A stretch of DNA of 64,000 nt from Bin55 sp009840545 (GCA_965208815.1 OZ242357.1:682001-746000); one strand, 5' to 3'; shown: positions 26,263 through 34,584, numbered from the stretch's first letter. Notes: a model not told the origin generated them from the letters alone. Made by a program: numbers and translations.

Positions 26263-27066
26263 TCATGTGCTACGGTTGGGACTTGGTTCGTTTATTCCAA
26301 CAACGAACCCGAGCGTCGGTCCGATTTCTTCGTGGATAACTAGAGAAGCAATGTGATCCAGCGGTGTTGCTTCACGGTTGACAATCACCAAAGGAATTCC
26401 CATGTGTGTAGCCAGTTCCGGAAAGCCTGCCGCAGGATAAACAACCAAAGACGATCCTACGACAACGAAGAGGTCACAGGCAATCGTTTCTCTCTGTGCT
26501 CGATCCATTGCGTCTGAAGGCATTGCTTGTCCGAAGGAAATGGTTGCCGTCTTGATAATTCCCCCACACTTCCCGCATGGATTTACTTGACCAAGTTCTT
26601 CGAATTGTGTTTGTAGGTTGTCTAGTTCATAGCGCTTATCACAAGACAAGCACTTTGCATAACCCGCATTTCCGTGAAGTTCAATTACTTTGTCGTCCGG
26701 TACACCGGACTTTTGATGAAGGTTGTCTATGTTCTGCGTTATGACTGACCGTGCCTTGGCACGCAGGATCAGATGACTAATTGCTTTGTGTCCGACATTG
26801 GGGTCGGCAGCACTGAGATTGGTCTTACCGTGGAACTTTCGTTTCCAAGACTCTTTTCTAACTTCCTCCGAGCGGACAAAGTCTTGAAACTCGATGGGCG
26901 AGATCTTGTTCCATATTCCAGTACCGGGACTTCGGAAATCAGGAATGCCAGACTCAGTACTGATTCCAGCTCCCGTAAAGAAAACTATGTTGCTTGACTG
27001 ATCGATCAGTTTCGAGAATTGGGCGAGTTTGTCTTCACTTTTCATTTGTCTAGTCGCTTGACTCAC
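26263..27066 (-). CDS. NAD-dependent protein deacylase, Sir2 family
   Basis: 267 residues. NAD-binding GAGISTESGIPDFRS, TQNIDNLHQKSG with the invariant QN.D, catalytic His in IELHGN, and a Zn ribbon made of CLSC and CGKC. Full-length and intact. It removes acyl groups from lysines, using NAD and releasing nicotinamide and O-acyl-ADP-ribose. The 5' end overlaps the upstream kinase-like gene by 17 bases, and that gene is itself coupled to the PfkB gene, so the three are one operon. The neighbours suggest a nucleoside/NAD-related setting, but this is inference. A later start (MKSEDKL) is possible. Confidence 0.92.
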   Translation of the reverse strand: MSQATRQMKSEDKLAQFSKLIDQSSNIVFFTGAGISTESGIPDFRSPGTGIWNKISPIEFQDFVRSEEVRKESWKRKFHGKTNLSAADPNVGHKAISHLILRAKARSVITQNIDNLHQKSGVPDDKVIELHGNAGYAKCLSCDKRYELDNLQTQFEELGQVNPCGKCGGIIKTATISFGQAMPSDAMDRAQRETIACDLFVVVGSSLVVYPAAGFPELATHMGIPLVIVNREATPLDHIASLVIHEEIGPTLGFVVGINEPSPNRST

Positions 27067-27751
27067 TTGGTTCGAAGGATTTCGCCTTCAGACTCCACAT
27101 TCGTTCCAATGCGTTTGGCAAGGCTGGTTTTCTAGTGCATTTCAAGACTTCTTGAGCGAGATCAGTAGGTGACTTGTTTGTTGCATCCACTTCGACATCG
27201 TAGAGCATGTGTAGATGTACCTTGGCTAACGTGGATTCTGCGGTACCGGGAAATCGACCTTCACGCATTCGCTCTCGCCGATTCATTTCCTCGGCGGTGC
27301 AATGCACTCCCACGAAGACTACACTCAATCCCTTTAGTGCTTGCAGGTAGTCGTCGCGAAAGGATGAGCTGAGAATTACGTCGTCAACTATTACATTCAA
27401 CCCTTCGGTTGCCAGCGTTGCAATCGTTCTTCTCATTCCCCGAAGCACGGTTTGTCCATAAGGTCCGAACTGAATGTCAGTAAGCACCCTTCCATCGTGG
27501 GTAATTGGAACAATATTCAAGCCTTCAGCGCCAGAAGATCCTTGTGGAGAGTTCAATCCACGGTAGCGACTTGGCAAACTGTCGCGAAACTGATCTAGTG
27601 ACAAAATGATGTACGGTTCTATCGCCAAGTCTTGAATTGCTCTTGCCAAGGTTGTTTTTCCGGCGCACGACGCACCATTAATAACAATAATCGAGCCGGA
27701 ATTCATCGTAGCTGTGTCTACATGGTCAACCATGTCGGCCGATCGTCCCAT
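27050..27751 (-). CDS. Chloramphenicol-phosphotransferase-like P-loop kinase
   Basis: Up to 233 residues. P-loop GASCAGKTTLARAIQ, then LSLDQFRDSLPSRYRG, a LEVIVDD-like strand (GLNVIVDDVILSS), VGVHCTAEEMNRRE and RFPGTAE, all in the order found in CPT-like proteins. The acceptor is not known; most homologues are not chloramphenicol kinases. The first ATG is at 27751, inside the end of the PfkB gene. ATG 27706 (MNSGSIIVINGA), 12 bases after that gene's stop, gives a more typical N-terminus directly before the P-loop. Neither has a clear ribosome-binding site, consistent with translational coupling. Overlaps the Sir2 gene downstream. Confidence 0.75.
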   Translation of the reverse strand: MGRSADMVDHVDTATMNSGSIIVINGASCAGKTTLARAIQDLAIEPYIILSLDQFRDSLPSRYRGLNSPQGSSGAEGLNIVPITHDGRVLTDIQFGPYGQTVLRGMRRTIATLATEGLNVIVDDVILSSSFRDDYLQALKGLSVVFVGVHCTAEEMNRRERMREGRFPGTAESTLAKVHLHMLYDVEVDATNKSPTDLAQEVLKCTRKPALPNALERMWSLKAKSFEPSESSD

Positions 27752-28665
27752 TCGCGAACGTATTTCTCACCGTACAGTGAGAGATTGTGGTTCTGAGATC
27801 CACGATATTCCATGCTGATCGCTGCGACGATACCGCCACTTCTCATTGAATCCCGCCAAGATGCTCCTGAGAGGCGGGCATGCACAAGTCCAGCTCTAAA
27901 CGCGTCCCCACATCCCGTTGGATCAAGTTCTCGTGTCGGATGCGCTGCTCTCTCCGAGCCTGTTTCGCCATCGATGTGCCACGAGACCCCACGAGATCCA
28001 AGCGTGACAATGAGACCCTTAGTTGAGTCATCGAGGGACGGCACAGCCGTCCGAATGCGATTCACCTCAAATTCGTTACCAATCGCAAACGGGGATAAAC
28101 GCATGAGCCGCACACAGTCTTCATCTGTGAAATCAGACACTTGCTGTCCTGGATCTGAAATAAACGGAATGGAGAATCGACTGAGGCACTCTGCCGCGCT
28201 AATCATGTTCCGCGCGATGTCTGGTGCAAGGATTGCGTAGTCAATTGAATCCGAGTGTAGCTTCACAAAGTCTCGAAATCTCGATTCGTACTCTCGAGAT
28301 TCAGCCGGACCTGAATAGAAAGCTGTGAACTGATTCTGTTCTCGATCCGTAAAGATAAACCCATGAGAAGATTCGCGACACTCCTCCAGTTCGATGATTC
28401 CACGTCGATCCACGCCCGCATGACGAATATGTTGAGCATACGACTGATCCAAAGGACATCCACAGAGCACGAACGGAATCGCAACGTGTCCCAACTTGCT
28501 AAGACTATAGGAGATGTTCATCGCACAACCGCCAAATTGCCGATCAAGGTTCTCGACTCGTGTAGAGACATTAATGCCGAGATGATCGGGTAGACGCGCA
28601 AACGATCCCGGATAGCTTGCGATGTAATCGATCGCTAGTGTTCCGGTTACCAAAACAGTAGAAAT
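27718..28665 (-). CDS. PfkB-family sugar/nucleoside kinase (adenosine-kinase-like), possible ATT start
   Basis: About 315 residues. N-terminal VLVTGTLAIDYIASYPG, FGGCAMNISYSLSKLG (substrate loop) and the catalytic anion hole DPTGCGDAFRAGLVHARL near the C-terminus. The opening LVTGxLAxD and GGxAxNI are as in bacterial adenosine-kinase-like members. No ATG exists near the expected start. A strong AGGAGG (28675-28680 on the minus strand) lies nine bases before ATT 28665, at the position where relatives have Met (xSTVLVTG). TTG 28653 and GTG 28722 are alternatives; GTG 28722 would place the Shine-Dalgarno inside the gene and overlap the divergent transporter start. Divergent from a nucleoside transporter, which supports a nucleoside substrate. 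Confidence 0.8.
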   Translation of the reverse strand: MSTVLVTGTLAIDYIASYPGSFARLPDHLGINVSTRVENLDRQFGGCAMNISYSLSKLGHVAIPFVLCGCPLDQSYAQHIRHAGVDRRGIIELEECRESSHGFIFTDREQNQFTAFYSGPAESREYESRFRDFVKLHSDSIDYAILAPDIARNMISAAECLSRFSIPFISDPGQQVSDFTDEDCVRLMRLSPFAIGNEFEVNRIRTAVPSLDDSTKGLIVTLGSRGVSWHIDGETGSERAAHPTRELDPTGCGDAFRAGLVHARLSGASWRDSMRSGGIVAAISMEYRGSQNHNLSLYGEKYVREWDDRPTWLTM

Positions 28666-28716
28666 TTCTGAACTCCTCCTACAGTTAAACTTTGCACTTT
28701 GGTGTTGGGCGGGACA

Positions 28717-29955
28717 ATGCACGGAATCATTGGAATTCTAGTCATACTCCTCGTGGCTTGGGCGGTTAGCGAACGCCGTTTGCAAGTGCGGCCGTTGGCC
28801 GTAGTAATTACGCTGGTAGTTCAGATTGTGCTTGCCGCCATATTGTTGCGAGTACCGGTGGTCAGTGAAGCTCTTGCTTCGATCAACGTCGTAGTGGGCG
28901 CAATCGGAACTGCCACCAGAGAGGGTACGAGTTTTGTCTTTGGCTATATAGGCGGAGGGGAGCTACCCTTTGATCTGGCAGCCGATAGCGCTCCGCACAT
29001 CTTCGCGTTTCAGCTGATACCGCAAGTGCTCGTGTTTGCCGTTCTGGTCGCCCTGCTGTGGTATTGGAGAGTGCTGCCTATGGTCATCAAAGGATTCGCG
29101 TGGCTGCTTCAACGTACTCTGGGTATTGGTGGCGCGGTTGGTTGCGCGGCTGCAGCAAGTGTCTTCGTCGGAATGGTCGAGTCGCCAATGGTCATCAGAG
29201 CGCATCTCAAGACCATCACTCGTTCGGAATTCTTCGTGGTAATTACATGTGGGATGTCGACGGTCGCTGGATCGATCATGGTTCTCTATGTTTCGATTAT
29301 CGGTAGTGTCGTCCAAGATGCACTAGGGCACATAGTGACCGCTTCGATTCTTAACGTATTAGGTGGAATTTTGATTGCACGTGTCATGATTCCAGACGAC
29401 ACTGTGACTGACTCTGGAGAGATCGAAGACGCATTTGGATATCAAAGTTCGTTCGATGCAATTACTCGAGGTACTACAGACGGAGTTCGCATAGTTGTCA
29501 ATATCATCGCGATGCTAATTGTGTTGATTAGTCTTGTGGCTCTGATCAATCACATCATTGCGTTTATCCCCGCGGGCGATACTCCTCTTAGTCTGGGAGG
29601 TATCGCTGGATGGGTGTTCCAACCTCTCTCGTGGTGTATGGGTATCCCCTGGTCAGACGCAAACGCCGCAGGTCAGTTGATGGGTACAAAGTTAGTCATT
29701 AACGAGCTTGTTGCTTATCAGCAGTTGGGTGTGGTGGGTTTGGACTTGCAAGAACGAACGAACTTAATTCTGACCTACTCCTTGTGCGGATTCACAAATC
29801 TTGGGAGTGTAGGAATCTTGATCGGTGGAGTCAGCGCTATCGTTCCGGAACGCAGAGATGATCTGCTGGCACTTGCCCCACGAACACTCTTGTCGGGAAC
29901 TTTGGTTGCGTTCCTGACCGGATCAATTGTCGGGTTGGTCTCTTCGATTGGCTAG
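28717..29955 (+). CDS. Concentrative nucleoside transporter, NupC family
   Basis: 412 residues from ATG 28717, with about ten membrane helices. Family signatures: GGAVGCAAAASVFVGMVESPMVIRAHL (the G-Q/E-T/S-P helix-turn region with ESP), ITCGMSTVAGSIM, GTKLVINELVAYQQL and YSLCGFTNLGSVGILIGG. Cotransports nucleosides with H+ or Na+ across the inner membrane. It is divergent from the PfkB-type kinase gene, with only about 50 bases between the proposed starts. This is a natural salvage pair: import, then phosphorylation. The first possible codon, GTG 28699, would be in the shared promoter region, so ATG is preferred. Confidence 0.93.
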   Translation: MHGIIGILVILLVAWAVSERRLQVRPLAVVITLVVQIVLAAILLRVPVVSEALASINVVVGAIGTATREGTSFVFGYIGGGELPFDLAADSAPHIFAFQLIPQVLVFAVLVALLWYWRVLPMVIKGFAWLLQRTLGIGGAVGCAAAASVFVGMVESPMVIRAHLKTITRSEFFVVITCGMSTVAGSIMVLYVSIIGSVVQDALGHIVTASILNVLGGILIARVMIPDDTVTDSGEIEDAFGYQSSFDAITRGTTDGVRIVVNIIAMLIVLISLVALINHIIAFIPAGDTPLSLGGIAGWVFQPLSWCMGIPWSDANAAGQLMGTKLVINELVAYQQLGVVGLDLQERTNLILTYSLCGFTNLGSVGILIGGVSAIVPERRDDLLALAPRTLLSGTLVAFLTGSIVGLVSSIG

Positions 29956-30033
29956 CAAGAATAGCGAATACTCGAGCCACCGAAGAAGTGCGCCAACACG
30001 GGTTAGGGGTTGGCGACTGCAAGGATTTAGGTG

Positions 30034-30441
30034 TCAGTTCCTACTTGCTAGCTGAACCCTCGGGACGCCAACCAGTTTCGCGGCATCCCAAACCTGAACG
30101 AACACGTCCGCTGTTGAGTCGGGATGTGGATTGATGATTACTGGCGCTTCGGGATCCTCTGCGTGAAGTCGCTCGATATTGGCTCGGACGGAAGCCACGT
30201 CTACATCGCGGGCCGCAATGAATATACGATCACGGCTCGTGATTTGAACAACGATTGCTCTCTTGTTGGGGTCCTGCACCTTTGGCTTGTCGTCTTCGGG
30301 CTGGTTAACGTCGAGCCCGATCTCCTTCACAAACGTTGCAGTAACAATGAAGAAGATGAGCATGATGAAGACAACATCAAGCATCGGTGTGAGATTGATC
30401 TTCTCTTCCGACTGAACTTGCTTGCTACGACGCATCCGCAC
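30034..30441 (-). CDS. ExbD/TolR-family protein
   Basis: 135 residues. A short cytoplasmic N-terminus (KINLTPMLDVVFIMLIFFIVTATF) contains the membrane helix with the essential Asp (D in PMLDVVF), followed by a periplasmic domain. Ends GVPRVQLASRN. ExbD works with ExbB to energise TonB. No exbB or tonB is adjacent on either side, although ExbD genes usually follow exbB, so the partner must be elsewhere. The large TonB-dependent receptor at 7383-10475 is a possible client. The start ATG 30441 gives the normal family length. Confidence 0.9.
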   Translation of the reverse strand: MRMRRSKQVQSEEKINLTPMLDVVFIMLIFFIVTATFVKEIGLDVNQPEDDKPKVQDPNKRAIVVQITSRDRIFIAARDVDVASVRANIERLHAEDPEAPVIINPHPDSTADVFVQVWDAAKLVGVPRVQLASRN

Positions 30442-31067
30442 GACAGACTCCCGCTTAAGTTTGCACTATTAGTTTAGTCGAATTGGCTTTCAACATCGAT
30501 AGTAAATGCGAACAATTGAAGAAGCTTCGACCTCATTGGTAGTGACTGTGTGACATTGGTCGGTGCTCTTCGGTATTTCTTGACTCTAGCTCGTGTTGAG
30601 CTAAGTCAGTCAGCTAGGGAACTACTCTCCGTAGCTGAACTCGTTCGAACTTCGTTCGTACTCAAGGAGAGCATCAATCGAATACCTCCGCCCTGCTAAA
30701 GGCGCAATTGGGTTTAAGGTTGTGTACAGATATGGCTCTGCAAGTGAGCAAGCATGGTCCAGAACCGTCAGAGTAGGGTTGGAGAAAGCGTTAACCCCAT
30801 TGCAGGCATGTCTCTAGTCAAGAATGTATAAATCGTCTCTTCTAGTCCCGACCTGTCTGGGTCAAATGGCTCCATCAACTGGAATATCTTCGAAACTTTT
30901 GAGAATGTCTTGAATGTGCCGCTTGCGCTCAGTCATAGACCGATAGTACCCTGAAAATTCGAAGCTCTAGTTCGAACTTTCAGGGTAATCTGCGAGTCCT
31001 ACCTCTAGTGCCCGAGGCTCTTGGATAGGGAAAACTGGAATCGAGACAGAAAATCCCTATGACAAGC
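30442..31067. other. Intergenic region, mostly featureless except one strong hairpin
   Basis: About 625 bases between exbD and the end of the cytochrome gene. It should hold the exbD promoter and the terminator of the sulfite-dehydrogenase-like operon. No open frame with family resemblance was found. Confidence 0.5.
30947..30987 (-). terminator. Long inverted repeat downstream of the SorAB-like operon
   Basis: TACCCTGAAAATTCGAA (30947-30963) and TTCGAACTTTCAGGGTA (30971-30987) form 17-bp arms with a single mismatch and a 7-base loop. It lies 80 bases past the end of the cytochrome gene. There is no U tract on either side, so it may be a rho-independent terminator of imperfect type, an RNA-stabilising 3' hairpin, or a protein-binding palindrome. 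Confidence 0.5.
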
Positions 31068-31547
31068 CTATGAGCTGTCCGAGGGTTGGGGAGCGGGTTT
31101 CGACTCTTCAGCATCGACTGTAGTTTCGCTTTCGTTCGGCGTCGGTTCGGTTTGTTTTGGCTCACTGTCCGACACGATTGGACTTTGGTTCAAGAGAGGG
31201 CGTCTAATTCTCTGAGTCGATTCGCCCTCGATCGGACCATAGCTTTCTGACAAGTAGTCAAGAATCGCTGCTTCTGCGTCCCCTAAGTCCCAAAGGTTCT
31301 CATCGGATTGCATGCGTCGAATGCTCTTTAGCCAATCTTCTCGACCCAGTGTGTGCTGTGCTAAGAGTCTCCCTGAATGGCACGATCCGCAGTGTGCTTG
31401 TACGAGCTTCCAGTTCTCTTCTGCGTCAATCTTGAGGCCGCTCTCCGAATCAATAGTCGGGCTAGAAACTTCGTCGGCAACACAGACCAACGAGAGCACG
31501 GCGATGACGAAGTTAACTAACGTAAACCGCAATGCGATGGCATGCAT
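31068..31547 (-). CDS. Periplasmic c-type cytochrome subunit (SorB-like)
   Basis: 159 residues from ATG 31547, with a signal peptide (MHAIALRFTLVNFVIAVLSLVCVA). One haem-c site, HCGSCHSGR, lies at about residues 53-60, followed by LGREDWLKSIRRMQSDENLW with a possible Met ligand, and a Pro/Glu/Ser-rich tail of about 50 residues. It overlaps the 3' end of the molybdoenzyme gene by 35 bases in another frame, so the two are coupled. This matches the two-subunit sulfite:cytochrome c oxidoreductase arrangement, in which this subunit accepts the electrons. The long Ser/Glu/Pro tail is unusual. A much longer frame from 31829 exists but lies inside the upstream gene and lacks a signal peptide. Confidence 0.8.
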   Translation of the reverse strand: MHAIALRFTLVNFVIAVLSLVCVADEVSSPTIDSESGLKIDAEENWKLVQAHCGSCHSGRLLAQHTLGREDWLKSIRRMQSDENLWDLGDAEAAILDYLSESYGPIEGESTQRIRRPLLNQSPIVSDSEPKQTEPTPNESETTVDAEESKPAPQPSDSS

Positions 31548-32814
31548 TGTTGAGATAGCCTTTTGGATTCCAACTTGGCAAGACCATTGGCTGTGAGTGC
31601 CCAAGTGCGTCTTCAGCACAAGCCCATATCTCGTAGTAACCGCTCGTCGGAAATCTAACGGTGTGATCCCAGTTTTGCCAAGCCAATCGATTGGATGGTC
31701 TTTGAAGCTTGGCACTGTCCCACGTTCGGCCGTAGTCGATGGAGATCCTAAGTTTGGATATGTTCGTATCGCCTGACCAAGCATGACCGTGCAACGGAAG
31801 AGACTCTTTGGACGAGTGCTTGATCCCACTCTGAGGATAGGTAATTAGCGACTTCACAGGCATTGCATGAATAATGCACATGTCCTCGTCCTCGACGGAT
31901 TGACCTGGTGCGACTGGTTCACATGGAACTCGGTAGGATGGACTAGCCATCTTCGGACCATCGTGAACTCTATCCCGAATTGAGACTCGATTAATCCACT
32001 TGCCAGAGGCCGATCCTGGCCAACCCCCAAGTACCAACCGTAACGGATGGCCATTCATTTCGTGGAGATCATGTCCATTCATGCCGAACGCGATCATCGA
32101 TTCATCATCGATTGCTTTTTCGATTGGCACGCCTCGAGAAATTGGTATCCGGTCTGCTGCTCCGCTTATATGGGTATCAGCAGCGTAGAAAGCGACATAG
32201 ACTGCATCCTGTTCATATCCACAATCCTCTAGTACGTCCTTCAATCGTACGCCGTTCCATTGTGGACAGCCAACTGCACCTAATGTCCATTGGTTGCCAG
32301 AAACGGGAGGATTGAATTCCGATCTGCCATTGCCCCCGCACTCCAACACCAGCTGACGGTCAACATTTTCAAATTTTTCTCGAAGATCCCGAATTGTGTA
32401 AGTCGTTTCCCGAGTGACTGACTCACCATCCAATGTCAGCGTCCAAGAGGAAGGATCGACGTTCTTTGGAGGTATGCCGTTATTGCGTATGAACAAACGG
32501 TTCGCAGGCGTAACATCGTCGTTCAACAAGTGAGGCGGCGTTTCAGCATTCAAGGGACGGTCGTTGAGAAGCGTCAGTCCGTCCTTCCCTTCGATCTCGA
32601 AAGGGCTTGTTTCATTTGCGTGGGATGCTGGAACTAATCCTGCAGGGACCTGATCGGCAAACGCGACTCTTGCACCCACGAGGGCTGTGAAAGCTCCGAG
32701 TCCCTTTACAAATCCCCTGCGTGTAGTTGGGTCTGATCGACGTCCCCAGGTCTCCCAGTCCGCCCGCTCTGGGTCATCTGCGAAGAAGTGATGTATACCA
32801 CGTGACTTTTTCAC
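31513..32814 (-). CDS. Sulfite oxidase-family molybdopterin enzyme (SorA-like)
   Basis: 433 residues with a Tat signal (TTRRGFVKGLGAFTALVG). The molybdenum-ligating Cys is C159 in LVLECGGNGR. Further family motifs are GAVGCPQWNGVRLKDVLE, HEMNGHPLRLVLGGWPGSASGKWINRV, and the C-terminal Mo-co dimerisation domain with GHAWSGD and the DYGRTWD region. Oxidises sulfite to sulfate, or a related substrate, in the periplasm and passes electrons to the cytochrome subunit encoded next (35-base overlap). Some family members act on other small substrates, so sulfite is likely but not proven. ATG 32814 gives a complete Tat leader. Confidence 0.88.
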   Translation of the reverse strand: MKKSRGIHHFFADDPERADWETWGRRSDPTTRRGFVKGLGAFTALVGARVAFADQVPAGLVPASHANETSPFEIEGKDGLTLLNDRPLNAETPPHLLNDDVTPANRLFIRNNGIPPKNVDPSSWTLTLDGESVTRETTYTIRDLREKFENVDRQLVLECGGNGRSEFNPPVSGNQWTLGAVGCPQWNGVRLKDVLEDCGYEQDAVYVAFYAADTHISGAADRIPISRGVPIEKAIDDESMIAFGMNGHDLHEMNGHPLRLVLGGWPGSASGKWINRVSIRDRVHDGPKMASPSYRVPCEPVAPGQSVEDEDMCIIHAMPVKSLITYPQSGIKHSSKESLPLHGHAWSGDTNISKLRISIDYGRTWDSAKLQRPSNRLAWQNWDHTVRFPTSGYYEIWACAEDALGHSQPMVLPSWNPKGYLNNACHRIAVYVS

Positions 32815-32852
32815 AATCCGCCTTGCTTAATTTGGTCGATTTCTATCACTGG

Positions 32853-33056
32853 TCAGTCTGTTGGCGCACTTCGCACAATCTGTCGTAACTCATCCAGAAC
32901 TTTAGCAAGTCCTGAAATTGTTGGATGCACCTCGTTGTCATCAATCAAACTGCACGACAGGTCCAATGCCCTGCTAATGCGATGAACTACCTGAGAGATT
33001 GGCTCTGAAATTCCCGTGCACGGAGATGTACCTGTACTGGATGTAAATCCGTCCAT
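32853..33056 (-). CDS. Short open reading frame, unknown, doubtful
   Basis: 67 codons, polar, with a predicted helix SGLAKVLDELRQIVRSA at the end. Not recognised, with no signal peptide or cysteine motif beyond CTG and SCS. It sits between the SorA-like gene and the nucleotidyltransferase remnant on the same strand. The length and position would fit a toxin-antitoxin or remnant gene, but no HEPN motif (RxxxxH) is present. No clear ribosome-binding site. Confidence 0.25.
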   Translation of the reverse strand: MDGFTSSTGTSPCTGISEPISQVVHRISRALDLSCSLIDDNEVHPTISGLAKVLDELRQIVRSAPTD

Positions 33057-33140
33057 TGCTAAGACCTTAGATTTCCACTCTATCGATACCTTGTCTGTAA
33101 GTTCTTCAACACTATGGGTCCGTCTGTATGGAATCTTGAG

Positions 33141-33584
33141 TTATACACAGAGTGCCTTTGCGACACGCTGAGCACCATTTGCACTATGCGCAACCGCTCT
33201 GTCTGCATCTAGATCTTCAATAGACTCAGAAGCTTCTGAGGTTCTAGTCGCGTCTCTTAGCTCGCAAATTGCGTGTTCTAATTGGGTAAAAGAGTACTCG
33301 AGATGTAGGGCAAGGTCTTCGCTCAAGACAAGCTCCTCAATTTCAAACGACAGACCATCCCCTGCTATTGCCTCACCGTGCAACAACAGCTCATGGGACA
33401 GAGAGCCAACACAGATTGCCTCCTGTCTTAGTTCTTGGATGGAAAGCATGGGTACAGCAATATGATGGTTCCAAAACTCATCAAGACGATCTAGCTTTGG
33501 TGGATTTGCTCCTTTGTGAAGTACTGCCACGTCACAATCGCTTCTGGACGTTGCATGTCCTGTTACTCGACTGCCGAACAACAC
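33141..33584 (-). CDS. Minimal nucleotidyltransferase-domain protein, 5' end compromised
   Basis: Up to 147 residues from GTG 33584. The nucleotidyltransferase motif is LFGSRVTGHATSRSDCDVAVL (GS...D.D pattern) and it is followed by a helical segment (LEYSFTQLEHAICELRD) like the antitoxin part of MNT/HEPN pairs. Nucleotidyltransferases of this type usually have 10-20 residues before the LFGSR strand. In this frame IQHPRAESIV precedes it, but an in-frame TGA at 33612-33614 interrupts just upstream, and the codons before that (WLRQYDDL) also look like protein. Either translation starts at GTG, or the gene is a pseudogene with a premature stop. No adjacent HEPN gene was found. Confidence 0.5.
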   Translation of the reverse strand: MLFGSRVTGHATSRSDCDVAVLHKGANPPKLDRLDEFWNHHIAVPMLSIQELRQEAICVGSLSHELLLHGEAIAGDGLSFEIEELVLSEDLALHLEYSFTQLEHAICELRDATRTSEASESIEDLDADRAVAHSANGAQRVAKALCV

Positions 33585-33981
33585 TATCGATTCCGCTCGA
33601 GGGTGTTGAATTCAGAGATCATCGTACTGTCGCAACCAGGAAGGAATTGCTAGCCGCCGGTACGCCCAATTGCATTGGTTTCAGATATGTGCACCATCGG
33701 CAAATTTGGTTGTAGTCTGCAACACTCAGATTCTATTTCAATACTTGGTGCGTAAACGCTTGAACTGCAGGCAAGAACCCTCAGGAACTGCTTTTTCCGA
33801 GAGGTCTAACAGCTTGCTTCGGTGCACGCTTAGGATTCCCGTTTTCGACCACCAAACTTGACGCTACTGAAACGAAGCTTCAACAACATTCGAATGATGC
33901 TAGCTCGTTTTCAGCCGTTTTGCTCGATCGGCATTACCTTCATCGGTTGACCTTCGCCCTAGACGGTTTGGTTTTAGAAGG
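33585..33981. other. Intergenic region without a recognised feature
   Basis: About 400 bases. The part next to 33584 probably contains the lost 5' end of the nucleotidyltransferase gene. Nothing else was recognised. Confidence 0.45.
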
Positions 33982-34584
33982 TCAGAACGACCACCCCAAG
34001 CCTATTGTTAGTCCCCAGGAGTCGCCAGCACTCTCTGTGGATGTCCCAATGAAGCCAGTCAGAACCAAGCTATTGTCGACTACGGTGTACCCTCCGAGTG
34101 AAACTGCTGGATCTTCAGTGTCTACGCCAGTGAATGCCAACTGCAATCGTCGGTCGTCCCCACCAAACCATATTCCAGCTCCGATGTTCGTCTCGGAGTC
34201 GGAAGTGTCTCCAATCCCCATTCCGGTCACTCCAAAGTCAATCTCTACATTCGATCGAACCAAAGAGACGAACGGTGTGAATGGATTGTCGAAGTTATAG
34301 CCGACTTCAAGGGTGGTTGCACTTGCCTTTATGTCAAAGTCGATGCAAAGCGTTTCGTCGCAGACCTCATCTTCTTCGGAGGCAACGGACAACGCAGCAC
34401 CAAGGTACAGTCCGTCGTCACCAAAGGTCATGTAGCGAAAGTCCATTCCGTTCAAGTCGAAATCGATGTTCGCTTCATCATCTGTAGTGGTTGTATGGGT
34501 AAGTTGTGCGAGAACTATTTGGTCAGCATATAGTGGTGCTGCCATGACGGCAAGAGTGAGGAATATGGACACAAAGATCTTCAT
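33982..34584 (-). CDS. Small outer-membrane beta-barrel protein
   Basis: 200 residues from ATG 34584. Signal peptide MKIFVSIFLTLAVMAAPLYA, then alternating strands (FRYMTFGDDGLYLGAALSV, TTLEVGYNF, FVSLVRSNVEIDFGVTGMG, NIGAGIWFG, RLQLAFTGV, WGLTIGLGWSF) and a C-terminal Phe, the usual outer-membrane assembly signal. A CDETLC pair may form a loop disulfide. About eight strands, in the OmpX/OmpW size range, but no specific family is recognised. AGGAG seven bases before ATG 34584 decides the start; the longer frame from 34740 has no signal peptide. Monocistronic. Confidence 0.75.
   Translation of the reverse strand: MKIFVSIFLTLAVMAAPLYADQIVLAQLTHTTTTDDEANIDFDLNGMDFRYMTFGDDGLYLGAALSVASEEDEVCDETLCIDFDIKASATTLEVGYNFDNPFTPFVSLVRSNVEIDFGVTGMGIGDTSDSETNIGAGIWFGGDDRRLQLAFTGVDTEDPAVSLGGYTVVDNSLVLTGFIGTSTESAGDSWGLTIGLGWSF

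Noticed and set aside
29951..30052. GCTAGCAAG and CTTGCTAGC as an inverted repeat between the nucleoside transporter and exbD
   Set aside because: The arms are 84 bases apart and the right arm lies in the exbD coding end, so it is more likely chance than a terminator.
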